In this document: piece after piece, positions 27,305 to 35,405 of the stretch
How the letters are laid out: every line of letters starts with the position of its first letter
Position numbering within the stretch: position 1 is the stretch's first letter
Origin: an uncultured Bacteroidales bacterium
GTDB lineage: Bacteria; Bacteroidota; Bacteroidia; Bacteroidales; Bacteroidaceae
Assembly: GCA_902766625.1 (NCBI GenBank)
Contig: CACXEH010000039.1
Location: 1 to 37,009 of the forward strand
Direction: 5' to 3'
Length of the DNA stretch: 37,009 bases
The notes under the pieces: generated by a model
The model's database searches: none
Told to the model about the DNA's origin: nothing
The model's input: only the letters and a program-made list of their open reading frames with translations
Translations under genes and position numbers: made by a program

Positions 27305-28429
27305 TTATCTCAGAACAAACTGGTGACTGCGGGTCTTGGAGTTGCCGGCATAAAAATCAACCGTTATCGAATCGTCAGAAACGTTCAACTTATAAGAACC
27401 GGCTGCATTGGAAATACTATAACGCTTCAACCCCGGACGGTATGGCGCATACAACTCAGGAGGACCTGCCTTTCTGGCTTTCTCACTTGTGCCTAACACG
27501 TCATAGTGCTCCGGACCTTCACGAAGAACGGTATATTTCCCGTACTCTTCCTCAGCCCATACACTATTCATCGCTAATTGAGTAATATGACCGCCGTAGC
27601 CATACCAGTCAAACAATTCTGTCATATGAATATGACCGGCAAAGACAATGGCATTACGCTTAGCAAACTCCGTCAAGAAGTGTTTGAGCAATGCAGGATT
27701 CTCGGGAGACTTCTGTCCACCAAACAAATACCAGCGCGGATAACCTCCTACAGACGGGAAAACAGTGCCATGAGAGACAATAAACGTATGACGTGCGCCT
27801 TTAGAATCTGACAACATCTTGTCAAACACATCAGGCTCCGGGTCGTTAAAGTCAATGACGATATAAACATCATCGTTTACATAAAAGCAGAAAGATGTTT
27901 TCTTGACGGAACAACCCAACTCCTTGGTCATCACTTTGGGCATAAACTCATGATAAGCTTCCTTTGCCTTGGTGCCGCGTATATCGTGATTGCCTACCAC
28001 TGTGACAAATGGCAACTCGCTTGCAACTTGCGTCTTAATCAGATTTACGGCCTGTGACAACATCTTCTTATGTATTTCAGGATCACCGCAGTCGCCCTGT
28101 ATCAAATCGCCCATCTGAAGAATAAACTTCGTGTCATCATCAACAAGTTTAGACGCACGTTTTAACATCTTGGGACATCTCTCACGCCACATCTCGCCAT
28201 TGCGGACAAACTCAGAACGGTGCAACGCATTGGATTTCTCGTTATGGTCAACATATTTAGAATGGAACACAGAGGCTGGTTCCGTGTCATAATGCGTGTC
28301 ACCCAATATCACTACATTATAATCAGACTTGCCCACTTGGTATACGGGCTTTGCCAATGCCTGTTGATCAAATAAAGCCAAATTGGCCATACCCATGGCT
28401 GATAATGATATAAATCTTCTTCTATCCAT
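27305..28429 (-). CDS. Metallophosphoesterase with RR leader, paralogue 1
   Basis: An exported calcineurin-like phosphoesterase of 374 residues. It opens MDRRRFISLSAMGMANLAL, a twin-arginine-like leader ending near ALA (26). Metal motifs are GDTH (Asp44, His46), MGDLIQGD, GNHDIRG, VSHG and GHIH. The region around NGEMWRERCP and the C-terminal AGSYKL...VDFYAG are shared with the divergent gene at 28533, which is alike along its whole length, so the two arose by duplication. The substrate is unknown; the C-terminal beta domain may help recognise it. It is transcribed alone from a -7 box at 28452-28459. Confidence 0.87.
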   Translation of the reverse strand: MDRRRFISLSAMGMANLALFDQQALAKPVYQVGKSDYNVVILGDTHYDTEPASVFHSKYVDHNEKSNALHRSEFVRNGEMWRERCPKMLKRASKLVDDDTKFILQMGDLIQGDCGDPEIHKKMLSQAVNLIKTQVASELPFVTVVGNHDIRGTKAKEAYHEFMPKVMTKELGCSVKKTSFCFYVNDDVYIVIDFNDPEPDVFDKMLSDSKGARHTFIVSHGTVFPSVGGYPRWYLFGGQKSPENPALLKHFLTEFAKRNAIVFAGHIHMTELFDWYGYGGHITQLAMNSVWAEEEYGKYTVLREGPEHYDVLGTSEKARKAGPPELYAPYRPGLKRYSISNAAGSYKLNVSDDSITVDFYAGNSKTRSHQFVLR

Positions 28430-28451
28430 ACTTAAAATCGTTTCAGTACAA

Positions 28452-28459
28452 CAAATTTA
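28452..28459 (-). promoter_or_regulatory. -7 box of metallophosphoesterase paralogue 1
   Basis: TAAATTTG on the minus strand, 22 bases before the ATG at 28429. Confidence 0.5.
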
Positions 28460-28477
28460 GAGAAAAAATGTCGTATA

Positions 28478-28495
28478 TTTGTTTACATAAACAAA
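28478..28495. promoter_or_regulatory. Candidate operator: 8-bp dyad between divergent phosphoesterase genes
   Basis: TTTGTTTA (28478-28485) and TAAACAAA (28488-28495) form a perfect dyad with a 2-base centre. It sits midway between the two divergent starts and its left arm contains the TTTG that could be the -33 element of the rightward promoter. A regulator bound here could control both directions; this is inference. Confidence 0.45.
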
Positions 28496-28503
28496 AATAT
28501 ATA

Positions 28504-28511
28504 TAAATTTG
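28504..28511 (+). promoter_or_regulatory. -7 box of the phosphoesterase/GltS/MBL operon
   Basis: TAAATTTG, 21 bases before the ATG at 28533, preceded by TTTG at 28478-28481 with a 22-base spacer. A second match, TATATTTG, is at 28474-28481. Confidence 0.55.
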
Positions 28512-28532
28512 TGATAAATAAACGGTAAAATC

Positions 28533-29666
28533 ATGGATAGACGAAGATTTATATCACTCTCGGCATCAGGATTGCTAAGTATGGCACTGGCCGACGAGAT
28601 GGCACAATTAAGTGCAAAAGCCCTAAAAAATGACAAAGAATATTCAATAGTCATATTGGGTGATACCCATTTTGATACAGAGCCAGCCAGTGCATATCAC
28701 TCCAACTACAATGAAAAAGTTGAATGGCTTAACCGTGTGCAACGGGCTGAATTTGCCCGCAACGGCGAGATGTGGCGCGAGAGATGCCCAAGACTGCTTA
28801 AGAGAGCATCCAAACTGATTACACCTGATACAAAAATGGTATTTCAAATGGGTGACCTGATTCAAGGAGACTGCGGCAAAGGTGAAGTACACCAAAAAAT
28901 GCTGTCAGATGTAATGAACAGTTTCAAGAAAGAATTGGGAAACCTACCATTTGTCACTGTCGTCGGCAATCATGATATCCGTGGTGTGGATGCAAAAGAG
29001 ACTTATCACAGATATATGCCACAAAGAATGTCAGAAGAACTCGGCAAGCCCATCAAGAAAACAACCTTCAGTTTCAATATAGGAAAAGATGCTTATATCG
29101 TCATTGACTTCAATCATCCAGACGATGAAGAAGTAGAGAAACTTCTAAAAGAGACAGAAGGTGCTCGCCATACTTTTGTTATTATTCACGGCCCGTTATT
29201 CCCATACGACTCCGCAAGTTGCAGATGGTTCTACCATGGAAAGAACACACCTGAACACACAGCGGCAAGAAGACACTTCAGAGAATTGTTTGCTAAACGC
29301 AACGTGATATGTCTCTGCGGACACGTACACACGACAGAACTGGCCGACTGGTTTGGCGACGGTGGCCGTATCACACAAATGACCATGAACAGCGTATGGT
29401 CAAAGGATGAACTCGGCACATATACAGTGGCATATGAAGGTGCCGCACAATATGGTGAAAGGCGCAAAAAAATCGCCCACAACGATAATGGTAGCGAGAC
29501 AACAGACGAAACACCTCTGTTTGACGAATACAGGACAGGATTGAAACGCTACTCGTTCTCATTCGCTGCCGGTTCCTACAAGATGCACGTCTCCAAAAAA
29601 CATATATCAATCGATTTCTACGCAGGTGACTCAATGGATATTAGTCACACTTTCGAACTCAGATAA
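28533..29666 (+). CDS. Metallophosphoesterase with RR leader, paralogue 2
   Basis: An exported calcineurin-like phosphoesterase, 377 residues, closely related to the divergent gene at 27305-28429. The leader MDRRRFISLSA is identical in its first eleven residues. Motifs: GDTH (Asp44, His46), MGDLIQGD, GNHDIRG, IHG and GHVH. It differs from paralogue 1 mainly in an insertion before the C-terminal domain (around KKIAHNDNG). It is the first gene of a four-gene operon: its TAA overlaps the ATG of the next gene (TAATG), so the two are likely translationally coupled. The substrate is unknown. Confidence 0.87.
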   Translation: MDRRRFISLSASGLLSMALADEMAQLSAKALKNDKEYSIVILGDTHFDTEPASAYHSNYNEKVEWLNRVQRAEFARNGEMWRERCPRLLKRASKLITPDTKMVFQMGDLIQGDCGKGEVHQKMLSDVMNSFKKELGNLPFVTVVGNHDIRGVDAKETYHRYMPQRMSEELGKPIKKTTFSFNIGKDAYIVIDFNHPDDEEVEKLLKETEGARHTFVIIHGPLFPYDSASCRWFYHGKNTPEHTAARRHFRELFAKRNVICLCGHVHTTELADWFGDGGRITQMTMNSVWSKDELGTYTVAYEGAAQYGERRKKIAHNDNGSETTDETPLFDEYRTGLKRYSFSFAAGSYKMHVSKKHISIDFYAGDSMDISHTFELR

Positions 29667-31096
29667 TGGACAGGAGAACATTTTTACAGCACAGCGTCGT
29701 TCTTTCCGGTGCATTTTGTTTAGACTTTCCAGCCTTTGCCAGAAAAATTAAGAGCTTTGGCAAACCCAGATTAAAAATCGGCATAGTCAGCGATATCCAT
29801 ATCCGGGATATTAAAAGTGCATCTACGTTTGAGCACACACTGGAATACTTCCGTAGCCAGAATGTGGATGGCGTGATTATCGCCGGAGACATCGCTGATT
29901 ACGGATTTGAGAGCCAGTTCGCCAATGCGGCTGAAAAATGGTACAAAGTATTCCCGAACGATCTGGCTCCCGATGGACATATTGTAGAAAAGCTTTTTGT
30001 ATATGGTAACCATGACTTAGAGGGTCACAACTACGGATTCGTGAAAAAAGCGCATCCTGATGGGGCATACCGAGAGAAAGAAAAAATATCCGGCCGACAA
30101 GCTGAAATTTGGGAGAAGTATCTGCATGAAAAATGGGAGCCCATCCAACTGAAACAAGTCAACGGATACTATTTTATATGCGGGCACTACCAGAACAGGA
30201 AAAACATGCCTGGACTTGACAAATTCCTGGAAAGACATCACGACAAACTCGTCAACAAGAAAAAGCCGTTCTTTTATATCCAACACACACATCCCAAGGA
30301 CACATGCTCGTCTCCATATGTATGGGGACAAGATGGCGGCGAAGTTACCAAACTCCTGTCAGCTTATCCGAATGCCGTTTCCTTCTCCGGACACTCACAC
30401 ACACCTTTGACCGATGACAGAACCATCTGGCAAGGAGCATTCACAAGTGTCGGCACAGCGTCTCTTTCCTATGTCTTCCCCATTGGAGCCAGAGAGAACA
30501 GTGAAGTATTCAGGGTAAAGGAAAAGGTACCGGCACAAATGCCGGTGATGGACTACTACAAAGGCAAGCATGGGATGCTGATGACCGTATACGAAGATTA
30601 TATCACATTAGAAAGAAGAGAATTTATCCACGATGAACTTCTTGGAGATAATTGGATTATACCCCTTCCCCATTCCACTGCAGATGCACCTTTGTCCTTT
30701 GAAAACCGGGCCCAAAAAGCGAGTGTCCCTCAATTTGGGGCAAATGCAAAAGTCACCGTCACGCGAGGAACGGGCAAAAGCAGAAACAAAGAAGAGAAAA
30801 AACAGATTATTGCTCACTTTCCTTCCGTACTTAAAAAGACAACAGGTGTGAGGGCTTTTGACTATGAAGTCCAGGCTGAAATCCGAGATGAAGACGTTTC
30901 AAAGGTAATGATGACAAAGCGCATCTTCTCGCCGGGCTCAATAATGGGTGAAAATCATGATGAGGAAGAGGTGACATGTGTCTTCGCAGAAGACGAAATC
31001 CCTTATAAAGCGCCTATACGCTTTGTTGTACGTCCATGCGAATGTTTCGGCAAAAAAGGCAACCCCATCTATTCAGAATGGATAGAAAATAATTAA
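29666..31096 (+). CDS. Metallophosphoesterase with RR leader, third member
   Basis: A more distant calcineurin-like phosphoesterase of 476 residues. The leader is MDRRTFLQHSVVLSG, again twin-arginine-like, with a probable cut near FARK. Metal motifs are SDIH (Asp43, His45), AGDIADYG, YGNHDLEG, QHTH and SGHSHTP. The catalytic part ends near residue 270; the remaining 200 residues form a beta-rich C-terminal region with no motif I recognise. The start overlaps the previous stop by one base. The next gene, a GltS-type symporter, is 10 bases downstream, so hydrolysis and uptake may be linked (inference). Confidence 0.85.
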   Translation: MDRRTFLQHSVVLSGAFCLDFPAFARKIKSFGKPRLKIGIVSDIHIRDIKSASTFEHTLEYFRSQNVDGVIIAGDIADYGFESQFANAAEKWYKVFPNDLAPDGHIVEKLFVYGNHDLEGHNYGFVKKAHPDGAYREKEKISGRQAEIWEKYLHEKWEPIQLKQVNGYYFICGHYQNRKNMPGLDKFLERHHDKLVNKKKPFFYIQHTHPKDTCSSPYVWGQDGGEVTKLLSAYPNAVSFSGHSHTPLTDDRTIWQGAFTSVGTASLSYVFPIGARENSEVFRVKEKVPAQMPVMDYYKGKHGMLMTVYEDYITLERREFIHDELLGDNWIIPLPHSTADAPLSFENRAQKASVPQFGANAKVTVTRGTGKSRNKEEKKQIIAHFPSVLKKTTGVRAFDYEVQAEIRDEDVSKVMMTKRIFSPGSIMGENHDEEEVTCVFAEDEIPYKAPIRFVVRPCECFGKKGNPIYSEWIENN

Positions 31097-31106
31097 ATAA
31101 CTCAGG

Positions 31107-32309
31107 ATGAAATTTGATTTATACCAAACATTAGCTATTGCTGTCGTTGCTTTAATTGCAGGACATTTACTGAGACGCTATATTAAGGTATTAGTCAAAT
31201 TTTGTATTCCCGCACCTGTCATTGGTGGCGTACTCTTCTCTCTGCTGACACTTGCAGGATACGTCAGTGACATTTGGACCATCGACTATGACGACACGCT
31301 CAAACAGGTGATGATGGTGTTTTTCTTTACTTCAGTCGGCTTTACTTGCAATCTGAAAGTCATGAAGCAAGGCGGAAAGACCCTTGCCGTATTGGTAGCA
31401 TTGACATTTGTCATCATCCTCTGCCAGAATTTCATTTCAATTGGTGTCGCCAATGCCTTAGGTTTAGACAGAATGACAGGATTGACAGCGGGCAGTATCC
31501 CTCTGATTGGCGGACATGGCACCAGCGGTGCATTTGGTCCGATATTAGAGAACATAGGTGTCAACGGAGCCACTACACTATGTACCGCCGCTGCCACATT
31601 TGGATTGATAGCAGGATCTCTGATTGGAGGCCCTGTAGCAGAACGCCTCATAGAGAAACATCACTTATTTAAAACCCTCTCAGATGAGCCGCAGGACTTG
31701 TCTCCGCAATATTTTCATACAGAAAAAGACGAAGAGGAGAAACCAATTGATGCACTGGGCAACAGCTATACCATTGCGTTATATCAGTTAATCATCGCCG
31801 CAGGTATCGGAACAGGTATATCTTATTTGCTCTCCCTCGCAGGATTGACCTTCCCTATTTACATAGGAGGGCTCATCGTGGGTGCCATAATGAGGAACAT
31901 CAGCGAATTTAGCAAACTGTATACTATCCACATGAAACCCATCAATCTTTTCGGAGATTACAGTTTATCGCTCTTTCTTGGCATAGCAATGTGCACCTTA
32001 AAATTATGGGAACTATGGGATTTGGCTTTGCCGCTGATTCTCATGCTTACAGCACAACTAACTTTCATGATACTGTTTGCATATTTTATCGCCTTCCGCA
32101 TGTTGGGAAAAGACTACGACGCCGCAGTCCTCACTGCTGGCATCTGTGGCTTCGGCATGGGAGCGACACCTAATGCCATGGCTAATATCCAAGCCGTTTG
32201 TGCCAAATACCAGCCCAGCATTAAAGCATATCTGCTCATTCCTATCGTAGGCAGTATGTTCGTTGATTTTCTCAACAGTATTACTATAACAGCATTTATA
32301 AACTTTTAA
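31107..32309 (+). CDS. gltS: Sodium/glutamate symporter family protein (GltS)
   Basis: An inner-membrane Na+-coupled carrier of the GltS/ESS family, 400 residues, the family's normal length. The two half-repeats carry IPAPVIGG...FFFTSVGF and the glycine-rich hairpin GSIPLIGGHGTSGAFGP, and in the second half GFGMGATPNAMANIQAV, all family hallmarks. About ten transmembrane helices are seen. GltS imports glutamate; a neighbour-driven change of substrate is possible. It lies between an exported phosphoesterase and an exported MBL hydrolase, with 10-base gaps on both sides, so it should take up a product of these enzymes (inference). Confidence 0.92.
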   Translation: MKFDLYQTLAIAVVALIAGHLLRRYIKVLVKFCIPAPVIGGVLFSLLTLAGYVSDIWTIDYDDTLKQVMMVFFFTSVGFTCNLKVMKQGGKTLAVLVALTFVIILCQNFISIGVANALGLDRMTGLTAGSIPLIGGHGTSGAFGPILENIGVNGATTLCTAAATFGLIAGSLIGGPVAERLIEKHHLFKTLSDEPQDLSPQYFHTEKDEEEKPIDALGNSYTIALYQLIIAAGIGTGISYLLSLAGLTFPIYIGGLIVGAIMRNISEFSKLYTIHMKPINLFGDYSLSLFLGIAMCTLKLWELWDLALPLILMLTAQLTFMILFAYFIAFRMLGKDYDAAVLTAGICGFGMGATPNAMANIQAVCAKYQPSIKAYLLIPIVGSMFVDFLNSITITAFINF

Positions 32310-32319
32310 TTAAATAACT

Positions 32320-33300
32320 ATGAACAGAAGACATTTTCTAAAAACAGGCACCCTCGCTGTCATGGCATCAGGGCTTGTCAACAAATTGTTTGCTTTTAAT
32401 AGTAGTCAGAAACAGACAGGCTTCGGACCTGTAACTTGCGAAAACATCAAGGCAGGGAAAGATGATATGAAAGTTCTCTTTTTAGGTACAGGTGCGGCTG
32501 GTTGGAAACCTGGAGGCAACTCTCCCCGTCGCAACAGCAGCATTTTGGTGGAGGATAAGTTTCTCATCGATTTTACAATCAGCGTTGAGGATATGCTGCC
32601 TAAAAACGTTCATCCAAAAGAAATCTTCTACACGCACTCTCATGCTGACCACTATCAGCCCGAAAGAGCAGTTTTGCTCGGTGTTGAAAAAGTTTTCCTT
32701 TCAGAGACATGGATTGAACGGGCGCGTGAAAATTTCAAGGCTGCATCAGAAAAGACAGGCAAGCCTATGCCCGAAATTGTACCCCTGAAACTAAATGTTC
32801 CTGTAAAATTACACGGTTTAACCATTACACCTCTTGCCGCAAACCATGCGACAAATGATTATAACGAACAAACGCTGATTTACCTTATCGAGAAAGGTAC
32901 TACCGAAGATAAATTAGGTGTCAGATTATTATATGCAACTGATACAGGCGGCATTATGGGTAGAGCGTCGCGTTCTGCCGGCATTGATACACACAAGAGT
33001 CTGACTACGCCACGTGCCATTACTGCGTTTGTCATGGAATCAACCATGGGAATGGGTCACGATGAAGACTACCGAATGTTCAACCACAGCTCGTCGGAAG
33101 TAGTATCACGCATCACAAACATGCTGATTAAGACCCAACGCTACCTGCCGCCAAAAGGACAACCCGTCTACATCACACACATGAGCAACAGCTTGCACGA
33201 CCGCAAATCACAAGAAGAAATCAACCAAGGTTTGCCCGTTCCTTTAAGGGCTGCTTATGACGGTCTTGAAGTTGTTTTCAAAGCAGTTGAAAATGCATAA
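32320..33300 (+). CDS. Exported MBL-fold metallo-hydrolase with RR leader
   Basis: A metallo-beta-lactamase-fold hydrolase of 326 residues. It starts MNRRHFLKTGTLAVMASG, a twin-arginine-like leader with a canonical FLK. The MBL core begins at KVLFLGTGAA (51-60) and has the zinc motif HSHADH (His106, His108, Asp110, His111), a further histidine in AANHATND and an aspartate in YATDTGG. The FLGTG start and the SS.LV.D..LIDF pattern resemble the PhnP and RNase Z-like phosphodiesterase branch more than beta-lactamases, so phosphodiester cleavage is likely. It is last in the operon begun at 28533, 10 bases after gltS. Confidence 0.87.
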   Translation: MNRRHFLKTGTLAVMASGLVNKLFAFNSSQKQTGFGPVTCENIKAGKDDMKVLFLGTGAAGWKPGGNSPRRNSSILVEDKFLIDFTISVEDMLPKNVHPKEIFYTHSHADHYQPERAVLLGVEKVFLSETWIERARENFKAASEKTGKPMPEIVPLKLNVPVKLHGLTITPLAANHATNDYNEQTLIYLIEKGTTEDKLGVRLLYATDTGGIMGRASRSAGIDTHKSLTTPRAITAFVMESTMGMGHDEDYRMFNHSSSEVVSRITNMLIKTQRYLPPKGQPVYITHMSNSLHDRKSQEEINQGLPVPLRAAYDGLEVVFKAVENA

Positions 33301-33375
33301 TTTGCATATAAAAAGGGCTAATTTCGGGTCATGTTAAAAAAATAATAAAAAAATTAAATATTTTTCCTCCAATAT

Positions 33376-33407
33376 TTTGTTTGTACTAAAAAAATTATAT
33401 ATCTTTG
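33376..33407 (+). promoter_or_regulatory. Promoter of the Hc1-like gene (-33/-7)
   Basis: TTTTG at 33375-33379, then exactly 20 bases and TATCTTTG at 33400-33407. It is one of the two best promoter matches in the window. It predicts a leader of about 47 bases. Confidence 0.75.
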
Positions 33408-33461
33408 AAGCAGAAAATAAGGAACAAAACCTTTAATTATTAACTTTTTAAATTAAACGAA

Positions 33462-33629
33462 ATGAAAAAATTAGTTGAACAAATCGTTGCTACTGCTGAA
33501 GCATTGAAAGCAGACATCGTTAAAGAAGGTAACAAAGCTGCTGCTGCTCGCGCACGCAAAGCTACTCTTCAATTAGAGAAATTAGGCAAAGAATACCGCA
33601 AGGCTTCTATTGCTGCCGCTAAGAAATAA
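33462..33629 (+). CDS. Histone H1-like (Hc1 family) small basic protein
   Basis: A 55-residue basic protein starting MKKLVEQIVATAEALKADI and ending SIAAAKK, with the central EGNKAAAARARKATLQLEKLGKE block. I recognise it as the Bacteroidales histone H1-like Hc1 family, named after the chlamydial DNA-condensing protein; the DNA-binding role is inferred from that relation and from the Lys/Arg/Ala-rich helix. It is complete, alone, and flanked by a strong promoter and a terminator, so it is probably highly expressed. It is too short for standard ORF cut-offs and easily missed. Confidence 0.88.
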   Translation: MKKLVEQIVATAEALKADIVKEGNKAAAARARKATLQLEKLGKEYRKASIAAAKK

Positions 33630-33655
33630 TAAGGCAAAACCTTTTAGTTCTTAAA

Positions 33656-33689
33656 AAAAGCCGTTACTGAAATCTCAGTAACGGCTTTT
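33656..33689 (+). terminator. Rho-independent terminator of the Hc1-like gene
   Basis: A 15-bp perfect stem (33656-33670 with 33675-33689), a 4-nt loop AATC and a TTTT run at the 3' end, 26 bases after the stop codon. An A tract before the stem makes it usable in reverse too. Confidence 0.9.
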
Positions 33690-33861
33690 CTTATATAATA
33701 ATCATTGAATGGATTATATCCACCGCACCGTCGAGCCTGCTGATGAACTGTAAAATGATTAATACTTCCAACTACCGACATTTTACTCCAACCCTGTTTA
33801 TACGTTCTCCATACAAAATCTGAAGGGACCATAGCACCACTTTAGCCCAACAAGTTTCCTG

Positions 33862-33924
33862 TTCCACGGAATGGAACGTATGTTTCAGCCGCTGGAACTT
33901 ACATTCCAGCCTTTGGAACGGACC
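33862..33924 (+). repeat. Intergenic tandem repeat array C: three 21-bp units TTCCA-N6-GGAAC-N5
   Basis: Units start at 33862, 33883 (TTTCA variant) and 33904; all three carry GGAAC, with linkers GTATG, TTACA and GGACC. The spacer of the second unit (GCCGCT) is identical to the last unit of array A, and that of the third (GCCTTT) differs by one base from the last of array B. Unlike arrays A and B it lies between convergent genes, in the 476-bp gap 33630-34105, which otherwise holds the Hc1 terminator and the repeats noted at 33928-34048. Confidence 0.82.
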
Positions 33925-33927
33925 GTT

Positions 33928-34048
33928 TATCGGCAAAAAAAAGAAAACACGAACCGGACAGTCATGCATAGATATCATCTGGCGTCAGCGACAACCATCA
34001 CCTTGTTATGCTAATCCTGTCCGGATATCCAATATCTATCGGCAAAAA
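33928..34048. repeat. Nested short repeats next to array C
   Basis: The 12-mer TATCGGCAAAAA occurs at 33928-33939 and again at 34037-34048. Between them an 8-bp inverted repeat, CCGGACAG (33954-33961) and CTGTCCGG (34017-34024), brackets 55 bases. No coding potential or known RNA is evident; it could be a degraded insertion or a structured RNA. Confidence 0.5.
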
Positions 34049-34105
34049 CAACAATATAAACCGACAGAATATATTTAATTCACTCTATTTCAAACTACTA
34101 CGGTT

Positions 34106-34777
34106 TTACAGCGAGAGCAGAAATTGCTCCGCTTTGTTCATAAAGAACACATGCCCGCGGGTATTCAGGTGACTGACATCTGTAGGAGTCTGACAATATT
34201 TATTTCTGAATGCAGGACTATACATTCTTACATCGGATTTTCTGCTTGAATCAAAGATTGGAATGGCATATTCGCCGCATACCTCTATCATGGCATCTAC
34301 GTAGTCCATGAGCTTTATCGGCTTAGGGTCTTTTGACGCATCCGGATAAATACGCCATGGTGTAAAAAAACATATCTTTGCATCAGCATACTCTTCTGTC
34401 AGATGCCGGCACAGAGACCTCAGTCCGTCTTTGAACTCATCAATTGAGATCTGTTTATTGTAATCGTTCTTACCACCGACAACAACAATATAGTCTGCAT
34501 CCTTATCCATAACTTTGTAGCGTGTGACAAGAGGCTCGCCTGAAGCCTTCGGTGTCACTATACCATTACCATTTTTGCCATAGTTGCGATACACCATTTT
34601 ATATTTTTCGGCTATCCTTGCATGCCAAGTGTTTTCCTTAGGCTCTTTGTGGTTATATACATAACTGTCGCCCAATACATTTATCTTTTTCCCATATAAC
34701 GCAGCATCAGGATGCTTGCGCGCATTAGTCAAAGAAACGGTCATCAATGCTATAATTATTATGATTAAACTTTTCAT
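34106..34777 (-). CDS. Exported SGNH/GDSL-type hydrolase
   Basis: An exported esterase or lipase-like protein of the SGNH fold, 223 residues. A signal peptide spans about 1-19 (MKSLIIIIIALMTVSLTNA). Block I is VLGDSYV with Ser38 as nucleophile, block II is in NYGKNGNG, block III is GGKNDY, and block V is DVSHLNTRGH with the catalytic Asp and His. Such proteins remove acetyl or other acyl groups from carbohydrates. It begins 19 bases after the nitroreductase gene and shares its promoter, though a functional tie is not obvious. Confidence 0.87.
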   Translation of the reverse strand: MKSLIIIIIALMTVSLTNARKHPDAALYGKKINVLGDSYVYNHKEPKENTWHARIAEKYKMVYRNYGKNGNGIVTPKASGEPLVTRYKVMDKDADYIVVVGGKNDYNKQISIDEFKDGLRSLCRHLTEEYADAKICFFTPWRIYPDASKDPKPIKLMDYVDAMIEVCGEYAIPIFDSSRKSDVRMYSPAFRNKYCQTPTDVSHLNTRGHVFFMNKAEQFLLSL

Positions 34778-34796
34778 CCTTGCCTCTTTTACCTAA

Positions 34797-35303
34797 TCAC
34801 AATTCTGTTACAATATTTTCCAGTAGTTTTCTGTTCTTCTCTGATATATCCATTTCAGGGTGACCTATAGGAATCAGCACGACTGGCTCAATATTCTGGG
34901 GTAAATCAAACAATTCTTTTGTTTTTTGAACGTCAAAGTTGCATACCCAGCATGTCCCTAATCCTTTTTCAGTGGCAGCAAGACAAAGATGCTCTACCGC
35001 TATCGACAGGTCAACAATACCGTGCGGACGACCGTCGCTTTGACGGATCCATTCCTCTTCATGGCAGACACAGGCTATGATGACACACGGAGCAGTCGCA
35101 AACCATTCGCGCAGATAGCACTGGCGCACCTTATGAAGTGACTCCGGAGTCTCACAGATGTAGAAATGCCATGGTTGCCTGTTAACAGCAGAAGGAGCAA
35201 GCCGGACACACTCCATAACATAATCCAAGTCTTTCCTGTCAATATTCTTAGAAGAATAATTGCGTATGCTGCATCGCTGCGTGACTAAATCAATAAATTC
35301 CAT
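34797..35303 (-). CDS. Nitroreductase family protein (FMN-dependent)
   Basis: A cytosolic FMN oxidoreductase of the nitroreductase superfamily, 168 residues, a short member. The N-terminal FMN-phosphate motif QRCSIRNYSSKNI, the APSAVNRQPWHFYI block and the C-terminal GLGTCWVCNF and IPIGHPE are all present. Members reduce nitroaromatics, quinones or flavins using NAD(P)H; the natural substrate is usually unknown. It is first in a two-gene unit with the SGNH hydrolase. Confidence 0.92.
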   Translation of the reverse strand: MEFIDLVTQRCSIRNYSSKNIDRKDLDYVMECVRLAPSAVNRQPWHFYICETPESLHKVRQCYLREWFATAPCVIIACVCHEEEWIRQSDGRPHGIVDLSIAVEHLCLAATEKGLGTCWVCNFDVQKTKELFDLPQNIEPVVLIPIGHPEMDISEKNRKLLENIVTEL

Positions 35304-35327
35304 AATACATTATCATATTAACATAAA

Positions 35328-35335
35328 CAAAGGTA
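35328..35335 (-). promoter_or_regulatory. -7 box of the nitroreductase/SGNH unit
   Basis: TACCTTTG on the minus strand, 24 bases before the ATG at 35303. Confidence 0.55.
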
Positions 35336-35368
35336 GGCATTTCTTTCCAACAATTAAATAAAAAGAAA

Positions 35369-35376
35369 TATCTTTG
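35369..35376 (+). promoter_or_regulatory. -7 box of the second EEP gene
   Basis: TATCTTTG, 29 bases before the ATG at 35406, with TTTC (35344-35347) 21 bases upstream as an imperfect -33 element. Confidence 0.55.
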
Positions 35377-35405
35377 TAGTAGAAAATTTCAAAATATATC
35401 ATAGC

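Noticed and set aside
33644..33978. Minus-strand frames between the Hc1-like and SGNH genes
   Set aside because: They run through the Hc1 terminator and the TTCCA array and show no protein family features.
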